Positions 35,749-45,008 of a stretch of DNA of 64,000 nt are shown one piece after another (position 1 is the first letter of the stretch; every line of letters begins with the position of its first letter). The stretch is from NCBI RefSeq assembly GCF_030009775.1, contig NZ_JASCTH010000037.1, forward strand, positions 37,092 through 101,091. The letters run 5' to 3'. The notes below the pieces were generated by a model, which was not told the origin of the DNA, ran no database searches, and worked only from the letters and a program-made list of their open reading frames with translations. The position numbers and the translations under genes were made by a program. Source of the DNA: Actinoplanes sandaracinus (GTDB lineage: Bacteria; Actinomycetota; Actinomycetes; Mycobacteriales; Micromonosporaceae).

Positions 35749-38325
35749 TCACCGTGGCGTCGGGACTCCCGGTTCGGCGTTGCTGAGCTCTCGATGGCGG
35801 CGGCTCGCGGTGCGGCGGAAGCGGGACTTGAGGGCCGCGTCCCCGGCCAGGCCGGCGAAGATCGTGGCCGCGGTCTCCGGTTGGCCGCATTTCACCAGCG
35901 ACTCCGCGGCCGAGATCCGGTGACGGGCCTTGGCGCGTGGGTTGCGGGCCAGCATGGCGAGCGACTCGGCGCCGACAGCGTGGCGGCGCGCGGCGAGCAC
36001 GCCGGCCGCGTTGAGCCGGTCGTCGATCTTGGCGTCCTCGTCGCCGGCGATCCCTGCCAACGCGGCGACTCCGCGTACCTCATCGAGCTCGATCAGCATG
36101 CGGCCGGCCTGGTACCAGAGCGGCGGCCAGGTGTTGCCGCGTAGGCGTTTCCCGACCCACTCCTGCAGGTGCGGGATGACGCGTTCCGCGTCGAGTTCGG
36201 CAAGCCGCCAGGCGATGTTGAGGCGATCGTCGTCCCGGAAACAATCCCGCATCATTCGCTCGAGGAGCGTAAGACCGGACTCGTCTCCGGCGTTGACCAG
36301 GGCAACCGCGGCCACGGTCCGGCCTCCGATGCTGGTCAGCCGGGGTGCGTCGGCGAGCTCGCGCAGTGCGGTCAGACCCTCCTCCCTGGTGTCGGTGAAG
36401 GCCAGCAGCGCCTCGGCGGCCCCGACCCGGGAGTCGTCGATCGCCAAGGCCGCGATGGTCTCCGCCATCGGCACCGAGTTCGGGTCTATCTGGTTGACCG
36501 CGTCGAAGTCGATCTGCGACCGGCTCCGGTCGCGTGGGGTGACCACGATGTGCTGTCGAAGTTTCGCCACCGCCCGCTGCTCGACCTCGGCCGGGAGGTA
36601 CGTGCCGAGCTGTTTCTGCGTCGCCAGGTACATGCAGCCGTCGACGCCCTGTCCGCGGGTCAGTTCGGTCAGGTCGGTGCCGGCCGCGTCGGCGAGCCGG
36701 TCGATCAGGAATCCGAAGTAGGAGGTGTTCTCCGGGGCCATGCTGGTCCACATGCGGCGGCCCCAGGCGAACTGGCGGGCGTAGCCGGGGACCGGGCGCC
36801 ACGGCCAGTGCCGCAGGCGGTGGTCGCCGAGGATGCGGCGCAGCTCCACGAGGCCCCGCCCCGGGTCCGCGCAGATCTCGCAGGCGGCGAGGAACTCCTC
36901 GTACGTGGGGTGAGCGAACTCCAGGGTGCCGGCCTCCACCCGCAGCACACCGCTGCGCCGCAGGCAGGCGACGACCGCACGGCGCCACCAGTCGACCGGC
37001 ACTCCGGCGGGCGGCTCGACCGAATCGTGCTCCAGGGCCACGTCCAGGAACGAACGAACCCGGCCGGCCTCCCGCCGATCGGTGTCGCTGCGGCGCCGCA
37101 GCGCCACCCACTGCAGCAGCCGGCGCAGCGCGACCGGGCCCAGGGTTCCCAGCCGCTGGATCCGCTGCTCCACCTCGGGGCCGTGCCAGGCCGGCGACTG
37201 GCCGGTCTCCGAGCGGTCGCCGACATGATCGCGCGGACTCGTGGCGGTGTACGGCGTGGTGGCCATCAGCCGGATCATGAACTGGTCGTAGATCGCCCCG
37301 CGCGTACGTGCCGGCGGGGCCTCCGGATCGTCCAAATACTGCCGGCACAGGATCGAGCCGATCAGCGGGATCCGGGCCAGGTCGCCGAGCCCGGCGTCGC
37401 CGACCGCGGTCATCAGCCCGTCCGCCCGGTCGTCGCCGAGCCAGTCGGCCGCCAGCCGCCGGACGTCCGCGGTCTCGAAGCGCAGCAGCTCGAAGAAGTG
37501 CGCCCGCTCACCCGCGAAGATCTGCGACTCGTCACGCGACAGGTGCCGGGTGGCGACGACGAGCCGATGGGTATCCGGCCGCTCGGCGATCCAGCGCACC
37601 ACGGCGTGCAGCACGCGCCGGCGGGACTGCACGTTGGTGATCTCGTCCAGGCCGTCGAGCAGCACGAGCCATCGTCTGCCCGGCGCCGGTGGATCGCGGA
37701 AGAAGGACGAGGGCAACTCCAGCGCGTACGACAACGCGCGCGCCGCCGCACCCGCCACGTCCTCAGGAGTGCCGCTGAGTGCCGTCGCCGGGATCACCAC
37801 CGGTAGCGGCTCGGCCCGGTCCCCGTCCGCCCACCGTGCGGCCACGTCGCGCTCGTGCAGGCGAAGAAGCTCCGACTTACCGCCCCCGGGCTCGCCGAGC
37901 ACGGCCACGAGAGGCTCGGACATGAAGACGTCCGTCGCCGGGCGGGCCGTCGAGCGGGGTGCCGAGTTGCCGTCATTCCAGCTCACCACGGACTGCGGGA
38001 CGTACGGGACGGTGACCTCGGACGGACGGCGGGCGACGGCGAGATAGGCGGCGAATTCGCTGGTCCCGGCCGCGCGGTCGCGGGCGAGGCAGGCGAGGCC
38101 CTCGTCGATCTCGTCGCCCTCGGCGTGGAAGGCGACGAGCAGGTCCCTGGCGAACTTCTCGGTGTCCGGGTCTGCCGTACCCCGGAGAAGGGCTGCGATC
38201 TTGTTCTTGTTGCTCTGGGTCCGCTCGGCGACAGACCGAAGGCTGTGGCAGCCCGTCCTTCCGGGCGAGCAGCGGCTGTCCATTGCGGCCAGTGCGCTGA
38301 GAAACCTGGAGTACTCGGTGGTCAT
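35749..38325 (-). CDS. XRE-NACHT NTPase with HEAT-like repeats (NLR-like, putative defence protein)
   Basis: This is an 858-residue protein. Residues ~25-60 form an XRE-like helix-turn-helix (SLRSVAERTQSNKNKIAALL). A NACHT ATPase domain follows: Walker A GEPGGGKS at 144-151, Walker B LVLLDGLDE at 220-228, and sensor-like LVVATRHLS. The region around 470-520 has the FAHPTYEEFLAA motif typical of NACHT winged helices. The C-terminal ~300 residues are alpha-helical HEAT-like repeats (ALRELADAPRLTSIGGRTVA, RLNAAGVLAARRHAVGAESL), the usual sensor part. Bacterial NACHT proteins include phage-sensing NLR-like defence ATPases; others are STAND regulators. I chose ATG 38325 after GGGAGGG. The gene is divergent from a 35-residue peptide gene, with 179 bases between them. 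Confidence 0.88.
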   Translation of the reverse strand: MTTEYSRFLSALAAMDSRCSPGRTGCHSLRSVAERTQSNKNKIAALLRGTADPDTEKFARDLLVAFHAEGDEIDEGLACLARDRAAGTSEFAAYLAVARRPSEVTVPYVPQSVVSWNDGNSAPRSTARPATDVFMSEPLVAVLGEPGGGKSELLRLHERDVAARWADGDRAEPLPVVIPATALSGTPEDVAGAAARALSYALELPSSFFRDPPAPGRRWLVLLDGLDEITNVQSRRRVLHAVVRWIAERPDTHRLVVATRHLSRDESQIFAGERAHFFELLRFETADVRRLAADWLGDDRADGLMTAVGDAGLGDLARIPLIGSILCRQYLDDPEAPPARTRGAIYDQFMIRLMATTPYTATSPRDHVGDRSETGQSPAWHGPEVEQRIQRLGTLGPVALRRLLQWVALRRRSDTDRREAGRVRSFLDVALEHDSVEPPAGVPVDWWRRAVVACLRRSGVLRVEAGTLEFAHPTYEEFLAACEICADPGRGLVELRRILGDHRLRHWPWRPVPGYARQFAWGRRMWTSMAPENTSYFGFLIDRLADAAGTDLTELTRGQGVDGCMYLATQKQLGTYLPAEVEQRAVAKLRQHIVVTPRDRSRSQIDFDAVNQIDPNSVPMAETIAALAIDDSRVGAAEALLAFTDTREEGLTALRELADAPRLTSIGGRTVAAVALVNAGDESGLTLLERMMRDCFRDDDRLNIAWRLAELDAERVIPHLQEWVGKRLRGNTWPPLWYQAGRMLIELDEVRGVAALAGIAGDEDAKIDDRLNAAGVLAARRHAVGAESLAMLARNPRAKARHRISAAESLVKCGQPETAATIFAGLAGDAALKSRFRRTASRRHRELSNAEPGVPTPR

Positions 38326-38504
38326 CGTCACCCTCCCACTGTCCCGCCGCGAGTCCGTCATCGGCTGTCCGCGAACCGATCCGTGCGGTTCAGAGGTAGT
38401 GCGGCTGTCCCCGTCGAGGAAAGGACAGCGCGGACGGCCGCGAACCTGTCGGCGCCGTCCGGCGGACGGCAGGCTGATCGGACAACGAACGAAAGGAGAG
38501 TGTC
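38326..38504. promoter_or_regulatory. Divergent promoter region between NACHT gene and small peptide gene
   Basis: These 179 bases must hold the promoters of both the NACHT gene (minus) and the peptide gene (plus). The HTH of the NACHT protein may bind here. I see no clear inverted repeat long enough to call an operator. Confidence 0.45.
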
Positions 38505-38612
38505 ATGCCCGACTGGCTCGGTCCGCACCACGTCCTCGGTGGCTTGCTGAACCTGACGGCCTCCGTCATCAACCTGGTGGCGAGCTTCATCAAGGGGCGT
38601 AAGCAGCAGTAA
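38505..38612 (+). CDS. 35-residue amphipathic/membrane peptide gene next to the NACHT gene
   Basis: The ATG at 38505 is preceded by a strong ribosome site (AAAGGAG, 7 nt upstream). The product is 35 residues: an N-terminal WLGPHH, a central hydrophobic helix of about 20 residues (GGLLNLTASVINLVASFI), and a basic tail (KGRKQQ). This is the profile of a membrane-inserting or holin/toxin-like peptide. It is divergent from the NACHT NTPase and no other ORF claims the space. It is too short for routine annotation. It might be an effector, a trigger or a target of the NTPase. That is inference; the peptide family is unknown to me. Confidence 0.6.
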   Translation: MPDWLGPHHVLGGLLNLTASVINLVASFIKGRKQQ

Positions 38613-38841
38613 CCCCCTGCCGAGCGAAAGACGGTGGCGGCGGCCGCGTCACCGTCGGATCGCCCGGCGAAGTCGCCGTCCGTGACGTCGTCCGATGCTA
38701 TTTCCCTCGGGCGCGGTACGCCCGGCCACCTGCCGAGGGACGACGCCCGTCCCACATCGAGCCGGCCTCTGAGCCGTCCCGCGAGGTTCTGCTCAAGTGT
38801 GAGGCCTCGACCGGCACCGTAGCCCTCGGAAACAGCCGCTG

Positions 38842-39250
38842 GTGCTATCGCCGCGGATCCAGGCGGTGGCGGACAAGTGGCTGGCCGCCCGGCGCCTGAC
38901 CGACGCGCCCGCGACCGTGGTGAAGCTGGAGATCGCCGTCCGGCCTGGGCGGCAAAGAAGGGCGGGCCAGGAGTGCGGGGCACCATCTCCGCCCACCGTT
39001 TCCGGCACACCCGTCGGAACCCAACTCGCCGAACGCGGTGCCAAGCTGCACACGATCATGAAGGTTCTGGGCCACTCCTCGGTTTCCATGGCGTTCATCT
39101 ACGCCCAGATCAGCGATCAGGAAGTGCTGCGCGACCACAAGTCCGTCCTGGCCCCCGGCGCGGTCATCGCCGGCCGGACCGCGCTCGACCGGAAATCGCC
39201 TCTGCCGGCCTGCCTGATCGGTCTCCGTCGCCCTACATCGGCCGCGACCT
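38842..39250 (+). pseudogene. Tyrosine recombinase/integrase remnant
   Basis: Pieces of a phage-type integrase lie in shifting frames: an N-terminal core-binding helix (RIQAVADKWLAARRLTDAPA), then SAHRFRHT (the HxxR box) in a second frame, then TQLAERGAKLHTIMKVLGHS and SMAFIYAQISDQEVLRDHK containing the catalytic Tyr. The catalytic core between them is deleted. It is dead, but shows that an integrative element once lay here, next to the NACHT gene and the unknown gene pair. Confidence 0.75.
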
Positions 39251-39293
39251 CGACCACCCCGACTACGAGGCAACCTCTCGAATCCATCAGTCA

Positions 39294-39974
39294 TCACATG
39301 CGGTGGCTGAAGTCGAACTTGATGACATGGCGTCGCAGCGCCTCGCGGATCTGGGAGCGGAGGTGTTGCTGAAACCGGGTGCGGGGCATGACGCCGAGTT
39401 CGTACGGCTGCTTCAACCCGCTCAAGCACTGATTCGCCGGCACGGAGAAGGAGTTCGCGACGAACAGACTGGTCATGGTGGACGGGAACTCGCTGCGTAC
39501 ACCGCGGTACTGCATGACCTCATCGCGGGGAAGCGGCCCGAGGTAGTGCTTGCCTTCCACCGTCAGGACGCATCCCGAGGGTTTCGGCAACTTCTTCTTG
39601 TCCCGGCTGTCAGAGGCCGCCTGCATGTCGATCAGCAGCACATCGGACTCGCAGGCAAGGACTCTGCCTTGAACCTTGACCCGCAGATGTACCTCGACCG
39701 GACGCGCTTGACCGAGGTACAGCACCGCGTAGGTGAACCGGCTCCATGTGTACAACGAACCTGGAGCACCGCGAAAGACAAGGTCCCTGACCTCGTCGCC
39801 ATCCCGGTCCTTGAACACCACCTCAGCGCCGCATTCCGCTGCCGCGGCGATCACCTGCGCGAACAGGTATCCCTCGTAGACGCGGTCGGCCCGGTCGGCA
39901 CGGGTGAACGGCGTCGTGACCGGCGGCAGCGCCGCTCTGATCTCAGCGAGTAACTCGTCTACTCGTGGCGTCAT
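39294..39974 (-). CDS. Hypothetical protein with nuclease-like features (second gene of a coupled pair)
   Basis: This is a 226-residue protein. A central alpha/beta region reads ECGAEVVFKDRDGDEVRDLV, FRGAPGSLYTWSRFTYAVL, VEVHLRVKVQGR, VLACESDVLLIDMQ. The order E, then E/D-x-K-like strands is reminiscent of the PD-(D/E)XK nuclease core, but it lacks a clean motif, so I only suggest it. The C-terminal part is rich in basic residues. The ATG at 39974 overlaps the upstream stop (ATGA), so the two genes are translationally coupled. Integrase remnants flank the pair. A two-gene defence or restriction-like system is possible. Confidence 0.6.
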   Translation of the reverse strand: MTPRVDELLAEIRAALPPVTTPFTRADRADRVYEGYLFAQVIAAAAECGAEVVFKDRDGDEVRDLVFRGAPGSLYTWSRFTYAVLYLGQARPVEVHLRVKVQGRVLACESDVLLIDMQAASDSRDKKKLPKPSGCVLTVEGKHYLGPLPRDEVMQYRGVRSEFPSTMTSLFVANSFSVPANQCLSGLKQPYELGVMPRTRFQQHLRSQIREALRRHVIKFDFSHRM

Positions 39975-40519
39975 CGCAGCACCTCGCCGCGTAGAGCGAG
40001 CAAGGAGTCGACAACTCTTTGCCGCCTACGCTGTTCCTCCTCGGTCTCCACCTCCAGGGCGAACTCGGTTGACCGGTCGAGCTCCGCTCGCCTGAAGGTG
40101 AACGGGGAGTCGAACTCGGTGGTCGCCGGCGTCGGGTCGATGAACACCACCGAGTCAGGGATGGGAACTCGCCCCTCCCAGCCTCTGCGGAGAACAGCGA
40201 TGGTCTCAGCACACAGATCCGGGAGGTCGCGGTAGATCGCAAGCATGGCGTCGAGCAGGAGCAGGACCTCTTCCTGGGTGGTATAGGCGCGTTCACGAAT
40301 CTCGACCTGTGGCCTACCGCGCGGCGCCGGCTGCCACGAGAATGGGTATGGCCAGCTGTCGTCGTCGCCACGAGGATAGGCGCTGCTGTCCGGGTTAACC
40401 GATTCGGTGAAGCCCTCCCTGGCCGCCGCGTCCACCGCTTCGATAACCCACGTCAGGTTCTGTTCCCCGCACATCCGGCGCAGCGCATCACCAATACGAA
40501 ACAGTTCCTCTTCCTGCAC
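39971..40519 (-). CDS. Hypothetical protein (first gene of a coupled pair)
   Basis: This 182-residue acidic protein starts at GTG 40519, six bases after GGAGG. It has helices at both ends (RIGDALRRMCGEQNLTWVIE, EEEQRRRQRVVDSLLALRG) and a central helix (QEEVLLLLDAMLAIYRDLPD). There is no signal peptide, membrane helix or recognised motif. It is the upstream partner of the gene at 39294-39974 with a 4-nt overlap. Coupled pairs of unknown genes beside an integrase relic and a NACHT NTPase are good candidates for a cargo module. No specific function can be read from the sequence. Confidence 0.6.
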   Translation of the reverse strand: MQEEELFRIGDALRRMCGEQNLTWVIEAVDAAAREGFTESVNPDSSAYPRGDDDSWPYPFSWQPAPRGRPQVEIRERAYTTQEEVLLLLDAMLAIYRDLPDLCAETIAVLRRGWEGRVPIPDSVVFIDPTPATTEFDSPFTFRRAELDRSTEFALEVETEEEQRRRQRVVDSLLALRGEVLR

Positions 40520-41041
40520 CCGCGTCCTCCACCCGGCAACCGACGGCCAGCCCCGTCGACGAGTATCCGGCGACCGTCCGGTCCTGTGGGTCTGTTCCGC
40601 TAGATCGTCACGCCGGTCCCCGAAGGTGTCCGTCGGATGCCGCTGGGATCACCGTCACCGATGACCACTCTCATCTGATGGTGCGGCTTCGCTCGGCCGG
40701 CAGAGTTCTGGGCTGATGTCTGTGCAGGGTGGTTGACGGGTGCGTTGCAGTACGGCACTCGCCGAGCCACCGCTAATCCAGGAGCGCCTGCGTCACATAT
40801 AGATGCGCTCAAAATCATTGTGGTAGCGACGCCCGGCAGGACGGATCACGAGGCGACATCACCAGTTGCGGCTGGCGGCATTCCGCATCCGCCGCCGTTG
40901 ATTTTCACATCTGCTGGTGCCATCACATGCCGAAAGTAGTGTGTGTCCGACGATGTGGGGGAGGGGCAGCGCGTCTGTCATCGGGCGTCAGCCCCCGCGC
41001 TCGAGCAGGTCACTGGCTTGCGATCGGCTGCACTGTGCTTG
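40520..41041. other. Spacer without a supportable gene
   Basis: The ~520 bases between the coupled unknown pair and the next small gene contain only short frames with no ribosome site. Nothing further is seen. Confidence 0.55.
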
Positions 41042-41413
41042 TCAGTTCCAGTGAGAGGCCATGAGAATTGTTACGGCTAAGGCGGTCGTGGCCAGTCCCA
41101 TCAAACCTGCCTGTGCTCCGAGGCCGACAGCGGATCGCGCCTTACTGGCGCGTCGAGCAATCCATATGCCGGCTGCCAGTAAGGCCAATGGCGTCAGGTA
41201 GATGGTCGCCGCAAGTCCCAGCGCAGGCACTATTGCGTTCCATCCGTCCCGCTGGGGAGAGGCGAGGCTGAGCATCGCCGCGCCCATCGTCAACGGGAGG
41301 ACGATCCAGACGGCGGCAACGGCGAGAGCACGTCCTTGGCTGACCACGCAGTGAACGCTAACCGTCCGGATCAAACTCGCGACCGTTGCCCGGCCCGGCG
41401 GGCCTGTACTCAT
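41042..41413 (-). CDS. Small membrane protein
   Basis: This 123-residue protein has three hydrophobic helices (ALAVAAVWIVLPLTMGAAML, ATIYLTPLALLAAGIWIA, GLGAQAGLMGLATTALAVTI). I chose the ATG at 41413, which leaves a short cytoplasmic start; the site lacks a strong ribosome sequence, so an internal GTG is possible. There are no homologues I can name and no operon partner. It is divergent from the oxidoreductase gene. Confidence 0.55.
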   Translation of the reverse strand: MSTGPPGRATVASLIRTVSVHCVVSQGRALAVAAVWIVLPLTMGAAMLSLASPQRDGWNAIVPALGLAATIYLTPLALLAAGIWIARRASKARSAVGLGAQAGLMGLATTALAVTILMASHWN

Positions 41414-41473
41414 TTGCCGCTGATAACGCGTGTTGAGAGCTCGCCGTCCGAATCGTGTGGGTGCTGGGTGGCG

Positions 41474-41502
41474 GCCATCGCTTGGGGAGAACCTCACGAC
41501 AT
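41474..41502 (+). repeat. Dispersed 29-bp repeat, copy B
   Basis: It has the same 16-base core GGGGAGAACCTCACGA at 41484-41499. Its left flank GCCATCGCTT matches copy A except one base, and its right flank differs. It lies about 290 bp upstream of the oxidoreductase gene in the same orientation. Confidence 0.85.
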
Positions 41503-41794
41503 GGGGCCGTCAACCCGGCGCTCCGTCAGCGTAGGCACTTCATGCGACTTACCTGTTCCAGACCGTTGCGCGACATCGAGCCGCTGGCCGGCGACGACGA
41601 GCACCGGCTCGCCGTGCCGGCGCCATCCGGCAGGACTGGCTCGCCCGCCCGCGCAGCTGCCGGAGTCTCGAAGGACCGTGAACCCGCCGTCGTCGGCCTG
41701 GCGGTGCAGGGTCGCAAAAGATCAATTTGGCAGACAGCCGCGGATCGGTCGTCAAGGCTGGTTGATGACGGATCGTTCTCACGGGGGAGCCACG

Positions 41795-42757
41795 GTGCGC
41801 GCATTGGTCATGACCGACTTCGGCACGCCGGCAACGGTCACCGACATGCCGACCCCGAGCGTCACCCGCCCCGACGAAGTTCTCGTCAAGGTACAAGCCG
41901 CCACCCTGTCACGCTGGGATCTGCTCGTCCTGGACGGCCAGATGACAGAGCACCTCGAACACATCTTCCCCATCACACTCGGCCATGACTTCGCGGGCGT
42001 CGTCGTCGAGACCGGTGCCGAGGTCACCGGATTCACCCCCGGCGACGCGGTGATCGGTCTGTTCGAGGTCAGCCACCTGCATGAGGGCGCGATCGCCGAG
42101 TACGTCGTGCTGAGTACCGCCCGCCACCTCGCCCACCGGCCGGGCACCCTGCCGCCGGCAGAGGCGGCGACGCTGCCGCTGGCGGGCCTGGCCGCCGTCG
42201 GGGCGGTGGACGCGGTCGCCGTCCGCGCCGGGGACCGGGTCCTCGTGGTCGGCGCGACCGGCGGTATCGGCGGCTACGCCGTGCAACTGGCCGCGAGCCA
42301 GGGCGCCCATGTCATCGCCACCGGCCTGCCCGAGGACGAGCCGTACCTGCGAAACCTGGGCGCGGCCGAGATCCTCGACTACCGCACCGACCTGACGCTC
42401 GCGCTCAGCGACCGTTACCCCGACGGGATCGATTCCCTCATCGACGCGGTCACCCAGGACCCGACCGTCTTCGCCGCACTGACCCGGCACGTGCGCGGCG
42501 GTGGCCGCGTGGCCTCCACGGTCATGGTCGCCGACAGCGCAGACCTGGCCACCCGGGGCATCGACACCGTCAACGTGATGGCTGACCTGGCTCCGCACGG
42601 CACCCTCGACCGGCTCGCCGCACTCGCCGCCGAGGGCACCCTGCGCGCACCCGCCCTGGAGATCTTCAACCTCACCGACGCTCCGAAGGCGATCGACGCC
42701 ATGCGTGACAACCATGTCCGCGGGAAGTACGTCATCCGGGTTCACGGCACGAGCTGA
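41795..42757 (+). CDS. Quinone oxidoreductase-like NAD(P)H-dependent MDR enzyme
   Basis: This 320-residue protein belongs to the medium-chain dehydrogenase/reductase superfamily without a zinc site. The N-terminal GroES-like domain (EVLVKVQAATLSRWDLLVLD, LGHDFAGVV) is followed by a Rossmann domain with VLVVGATGGIGGYAVQLAAS (about 148-167). The NADPH-binding and substrate regions resemble QOR/zeta-crystallin proteins, which reduce quinones or enones. The start GTG 41795 is six bases after GGGGGAG. It is transcribed alone. A specific substrate cannot be named. Confidence 0.85.
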   Translation: MRALVMTDFGTPATVTDMPTPSVTRPDEVLVKVQAATLSRWDLLVLDGQMTEHLEHIFPITLGHDFAGVVVETGAEVTGFTPGDAVIGLFEVSHLHEGAIAEYVVLSTARHLAHRPGTLPPAEAATLPLAGLAAVGAVDAVAVRAGDRVLVVGATGGIGGYAVQLAASQGAHVIATGLPEDEPYLRNLGAAEILDYRTDLTLALSDRYPDGIDSLIDAVTQDPTVFAALTRHVRGGGRVASTVMVADSADLATRGIDTVNVMADLAPHGTLDRLAALAAEGTLRAPALEIFNLTDAPKAIDAMRDNHVRGKYVIRVHGTS

Positions 42758-43217
42758 CTCGACCGGCCTCGCCGCATGATCAACCAACCGGAAGCTCACT
42801 CAGAAAAGAACGCACCCTGCCGACAGTCCACATGGCGTCGTCAAGTTTCGTTCGCGGGGCTTCACGCGCGGCTCATAGCCCGCCGATATCGCTCGAACGG
42901 TCACGCCGCCGGTACGTGGTCCGGACCGCACAGTGCTACACGGAGCCCGCCGGAGATCGACGGCTGGTCATCGATGATGGCGTGCAGCCCGGGCCAGATC
43001 ACTGCGGATGGTCCCTGCCTGTGCCGGGCGTGATCATGTATGTCTTGTCCGAAGGTTGCATCGTCGCGTACGCCGATCTGCGCGAGGCCCCACGTGGACG
43101 GAGGTCAGCGACACCATCCCCGACGGTCGTTGCTCAGCCCTCTGAGCCCAGGGGTGAAACACCTGTTCCACTTCCGTACAGCGGGAGACCGTTAGCCGCA
43201 GGGGGAGGCGGGTTGGT
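42758..43217. other. Spacer, weak ORF only
   Basis: A single + frame here (from 42832) reads plausible residues such as QCYTEPAGDRRLVIDD and VIMYVLSEGCIVAYADLREA but has no ribosome site and no recognisable family. I see no other gene in these ~460 bases. Confidence 0.4.
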
Positions 43218-43802
43218 CTACGCCCGGGTCGCTGGCCGTCTCGGGGTGACGGTGGCGCGGTCGCTGTGGTCGAGGCGGTAGCCGATCCCGTGGACGGTGG
43301 TGATCGCCGGCCCGTTCCCCGCGAGGTGCACCCGCAGCCGCCGGATGTGGACGTCGACGGTTCGTTCGCCTCTGCCCGCGGGGGTTCCCCATATCTGTTG
43401 CATCAGCTGGGCGCGGGTGAAGACCTGCCCGCTGTGGGTGATGAGGAACAGCAGCAGGTCGAACTCCAGCCGGGTCAGCCGTACCGGGTGGCCGGCCAGG
43501 CGCGCGGTGCGGGCGACGGGGTTGAGCATCAGGTCGGGTAGCGGCGTGAGCGTCGCCTGCGGCTGCTCGGTGCGGGCGGGCTCGCCGCGCTCGCCAGCCG
43601 GTTGTTCCCCGGCGAGCTGATTCAGCCAGGCTGACAGTGACAGCACCCAGGGCGGGGCGTTGTCGGGGTCCGGCAGTGACAGGGTCACGGTGACGTGTGC
43701 CGGGGCCGGCCAGTCGGGTTCGTCGAGGTGGTGTGCGACCTCGGTGGGTTCGGCCGGCGTCGCCGGCCCGGGCAGGGGGTGATCGGTTAACTGCGCCCGC
43801 AT
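43218..43802 (-). CDS. Orphan OmpR-type winged-helix regulator without receiver domain
   Basis: This is a 194-residue protein. The C-terminal ~95 residues form a trans_reg_C winged helix (LTRLEFDLLLFLITHSGQVF, TRAQLMQQIWG, RTVDVHIRRLRVHLAG, TTVHGIGYRLD), the OmpR/PhoB DNA-binding fold. The N-terminal ~95 residues lack the conserved Asp-Lys receiver fold and are Pro- and Gly-rich, so it is an orphan binder similar to those near antibiotic or stress clusters. ATG 43802 follows AGGGAGAA. The AT-rich 43803-44111 spacer with an atypical low-GC patch at 43888-43930 is its promoter region. Confidence 0.82.
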   Translation of the reverse strand: MRAQLTDHPLPGPATPAEPTEVAHHLDEPDWPAPAHVTVTLSLPDPDNAPPWVLSLSAWLNQLAGEQPAGERGEPARTEQPQATLTPLPDLMLNPVARTARLAGHPVRLTRLEFDLLLFLITHSGQVFTRAQLMQQIWGTPAGRGERTVDVHIRRLRVHLAGNGPAITTVHGIGYRLDHSDRATVTPRRPATRA

Positions 43803-44111
43803 CGGTTCTCCCTGAAGAATCAGTTCACGTCATGACCCCCGTGGCCCCCGTATCGCCCTGTCGGCGACCATCGAACCCATTGCACACTCATTTCAATCTA
43901 CTTACATAGACAGATGGTTACATGATGGTGACTTTATGCGACCCAGTGGAGGGCGCCACGCTCGCCAAAGCCGCCCTACCGGAGACTGTTGCCTCCAGAT
44001 CAAGGAAGGTTCTCCGGCAGAGCAGCCACAGACCGATCTGGTTCCGTGCGAGACCAGACCAGGACCACCCCTCAACCATTGATCAACTTTCTGATCCTGG
44101 TCGCTCGTTAG
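43803..44111. other. Spacer with AT-rich promoter patch
   Basis: This stretch has no gene. Bases 43885-43935 are unusually AT-rich for this DNA and lie upstream of the winged-helix gene, so they are likely promoter DNA. The rest (43936-44111) shows nothing recognisable. Confidence 0.4.
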
Positions 44112-44738
44112 CTACGCCCCCTGGGCGTGGCGCCGTTCCGCGATTTCCCAGGCGAAGATGTGCTGCCGGATCCTTTGCGCCACCGGTTCGCTGCTGATGA
44201 ACCGCAGGATGAGGTGGTATCCCGCCTCGTCGACGGCTTCACGGACGGCATGCACTACGCCCGTTACCTCTACCTCGCCGGCGCCGAGCGATACCGACGC
44301 CCGCATCCGATCGCCGGCCGCGATGTCCGCAGCCTTGGCCGTCCAGCACCGCAGACCACCCTCGCTGATGTCGATGAGCCGCCCTTGCACCGGCCCGCTG
44401 GTCGACCCGGGATGCAGCCCGACCGCGGTGCCCCCGCCACCACGCACGTACTGGCGGCGGTTGCCCTCACGCGTCTGCCCGGTGGCGGCGAGAACCCACC
44501 GCGACGGCGCGCTGTCGATGACCTCCACCAGCTCGCAGAGAACGAGGATGCGGGCTCGCGCCCGAGCCCAGAAGACCTCGCATCGCTGTCCCGGCTGCAG
44601 GGCATCCCGGTCGGAGGTCTCCAGCGGCGCCGCCACGGCGAACCTGTCCCCGTCCACGAACTCCACACGGGAGCGATAGCTGACATCCTCACCCGGGACC
44701 AGGTACACCGGTGTTCCGATCGGCGGAAGATCAGCCAT
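44112..44738 (-). CDS. PilZ-domain c-di-GMP receptor protein
   Basis: This 208-residue protein has an N-terminal YcgR-like beta domain (IGTPVYLVPGEDVSYRSRVE) followed by a PilZ domain. The c-di-GMP signature NRRQYVR (about residues 90-96) and DISEGGLRCW (about 122-131) are both present, so ligand binding should be intact. The start ATG 44738 follows GGAGG by six bases. PilZ proteins relay c-di-GMP to motility, polysaccharide export or secretion. In filamentous actinobacteria the targets are mostly unknown. A membrane diguanylate cyclase is encoded ~3 kb away (47607-49646) and a GGDEF relic lies next door, so c-di-GMP signalling is a theme of this region. Confidence 0.85.
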   Translation of the reverse strand: MADLPPIGTPVYLVPGEDVSYRSRVEFVDGDRFAVAAPLETSDRDALQPGQRCEVFWARARARILVLCELVEVIDSAPSRWVLAATGQTREGNRRQYVRGGGGTAVGLHPGSTSGPVQGRLIDISEGGLRCWTAKAADIAAGDRMRASVSLGAGEVEVTGVVHAVREAVDEAGYHLILRFISSEPVAQRIRQHIFAWEIAERRHAQGA

Positions 44739-45008
44739 AGCACGCCTCCAGTCAGGTCTTTGCGGTATGAATCCGTCACGAGGGAACGCCACGTCTGTCC
44801 CGTCCGCGTCGCGAATCCCGGGCATGTCGACCCGCCGCCCTCAATCGGCTGACGGCGGTGCGATATGAGCCTGGGCCTCCCGTGCCTTCCCCGCGAGTGC
44901 CGTACTGGTCAGCCGGAACCGGCCGCGCTCCTGGTGTCGACGGTTTCCCCGGCTCTGGGAGCGGATGTGGGGTCACTTCTGAAGCCGGTTCCCGGGCGGG
45001 GCGGCGGC

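Noticed and set aside
36169..37806. A 545-codon + frame opposite the NACHT gene
   Set aside because: It is antisense to Walker motifs; its protein has no features and no ribosome site.
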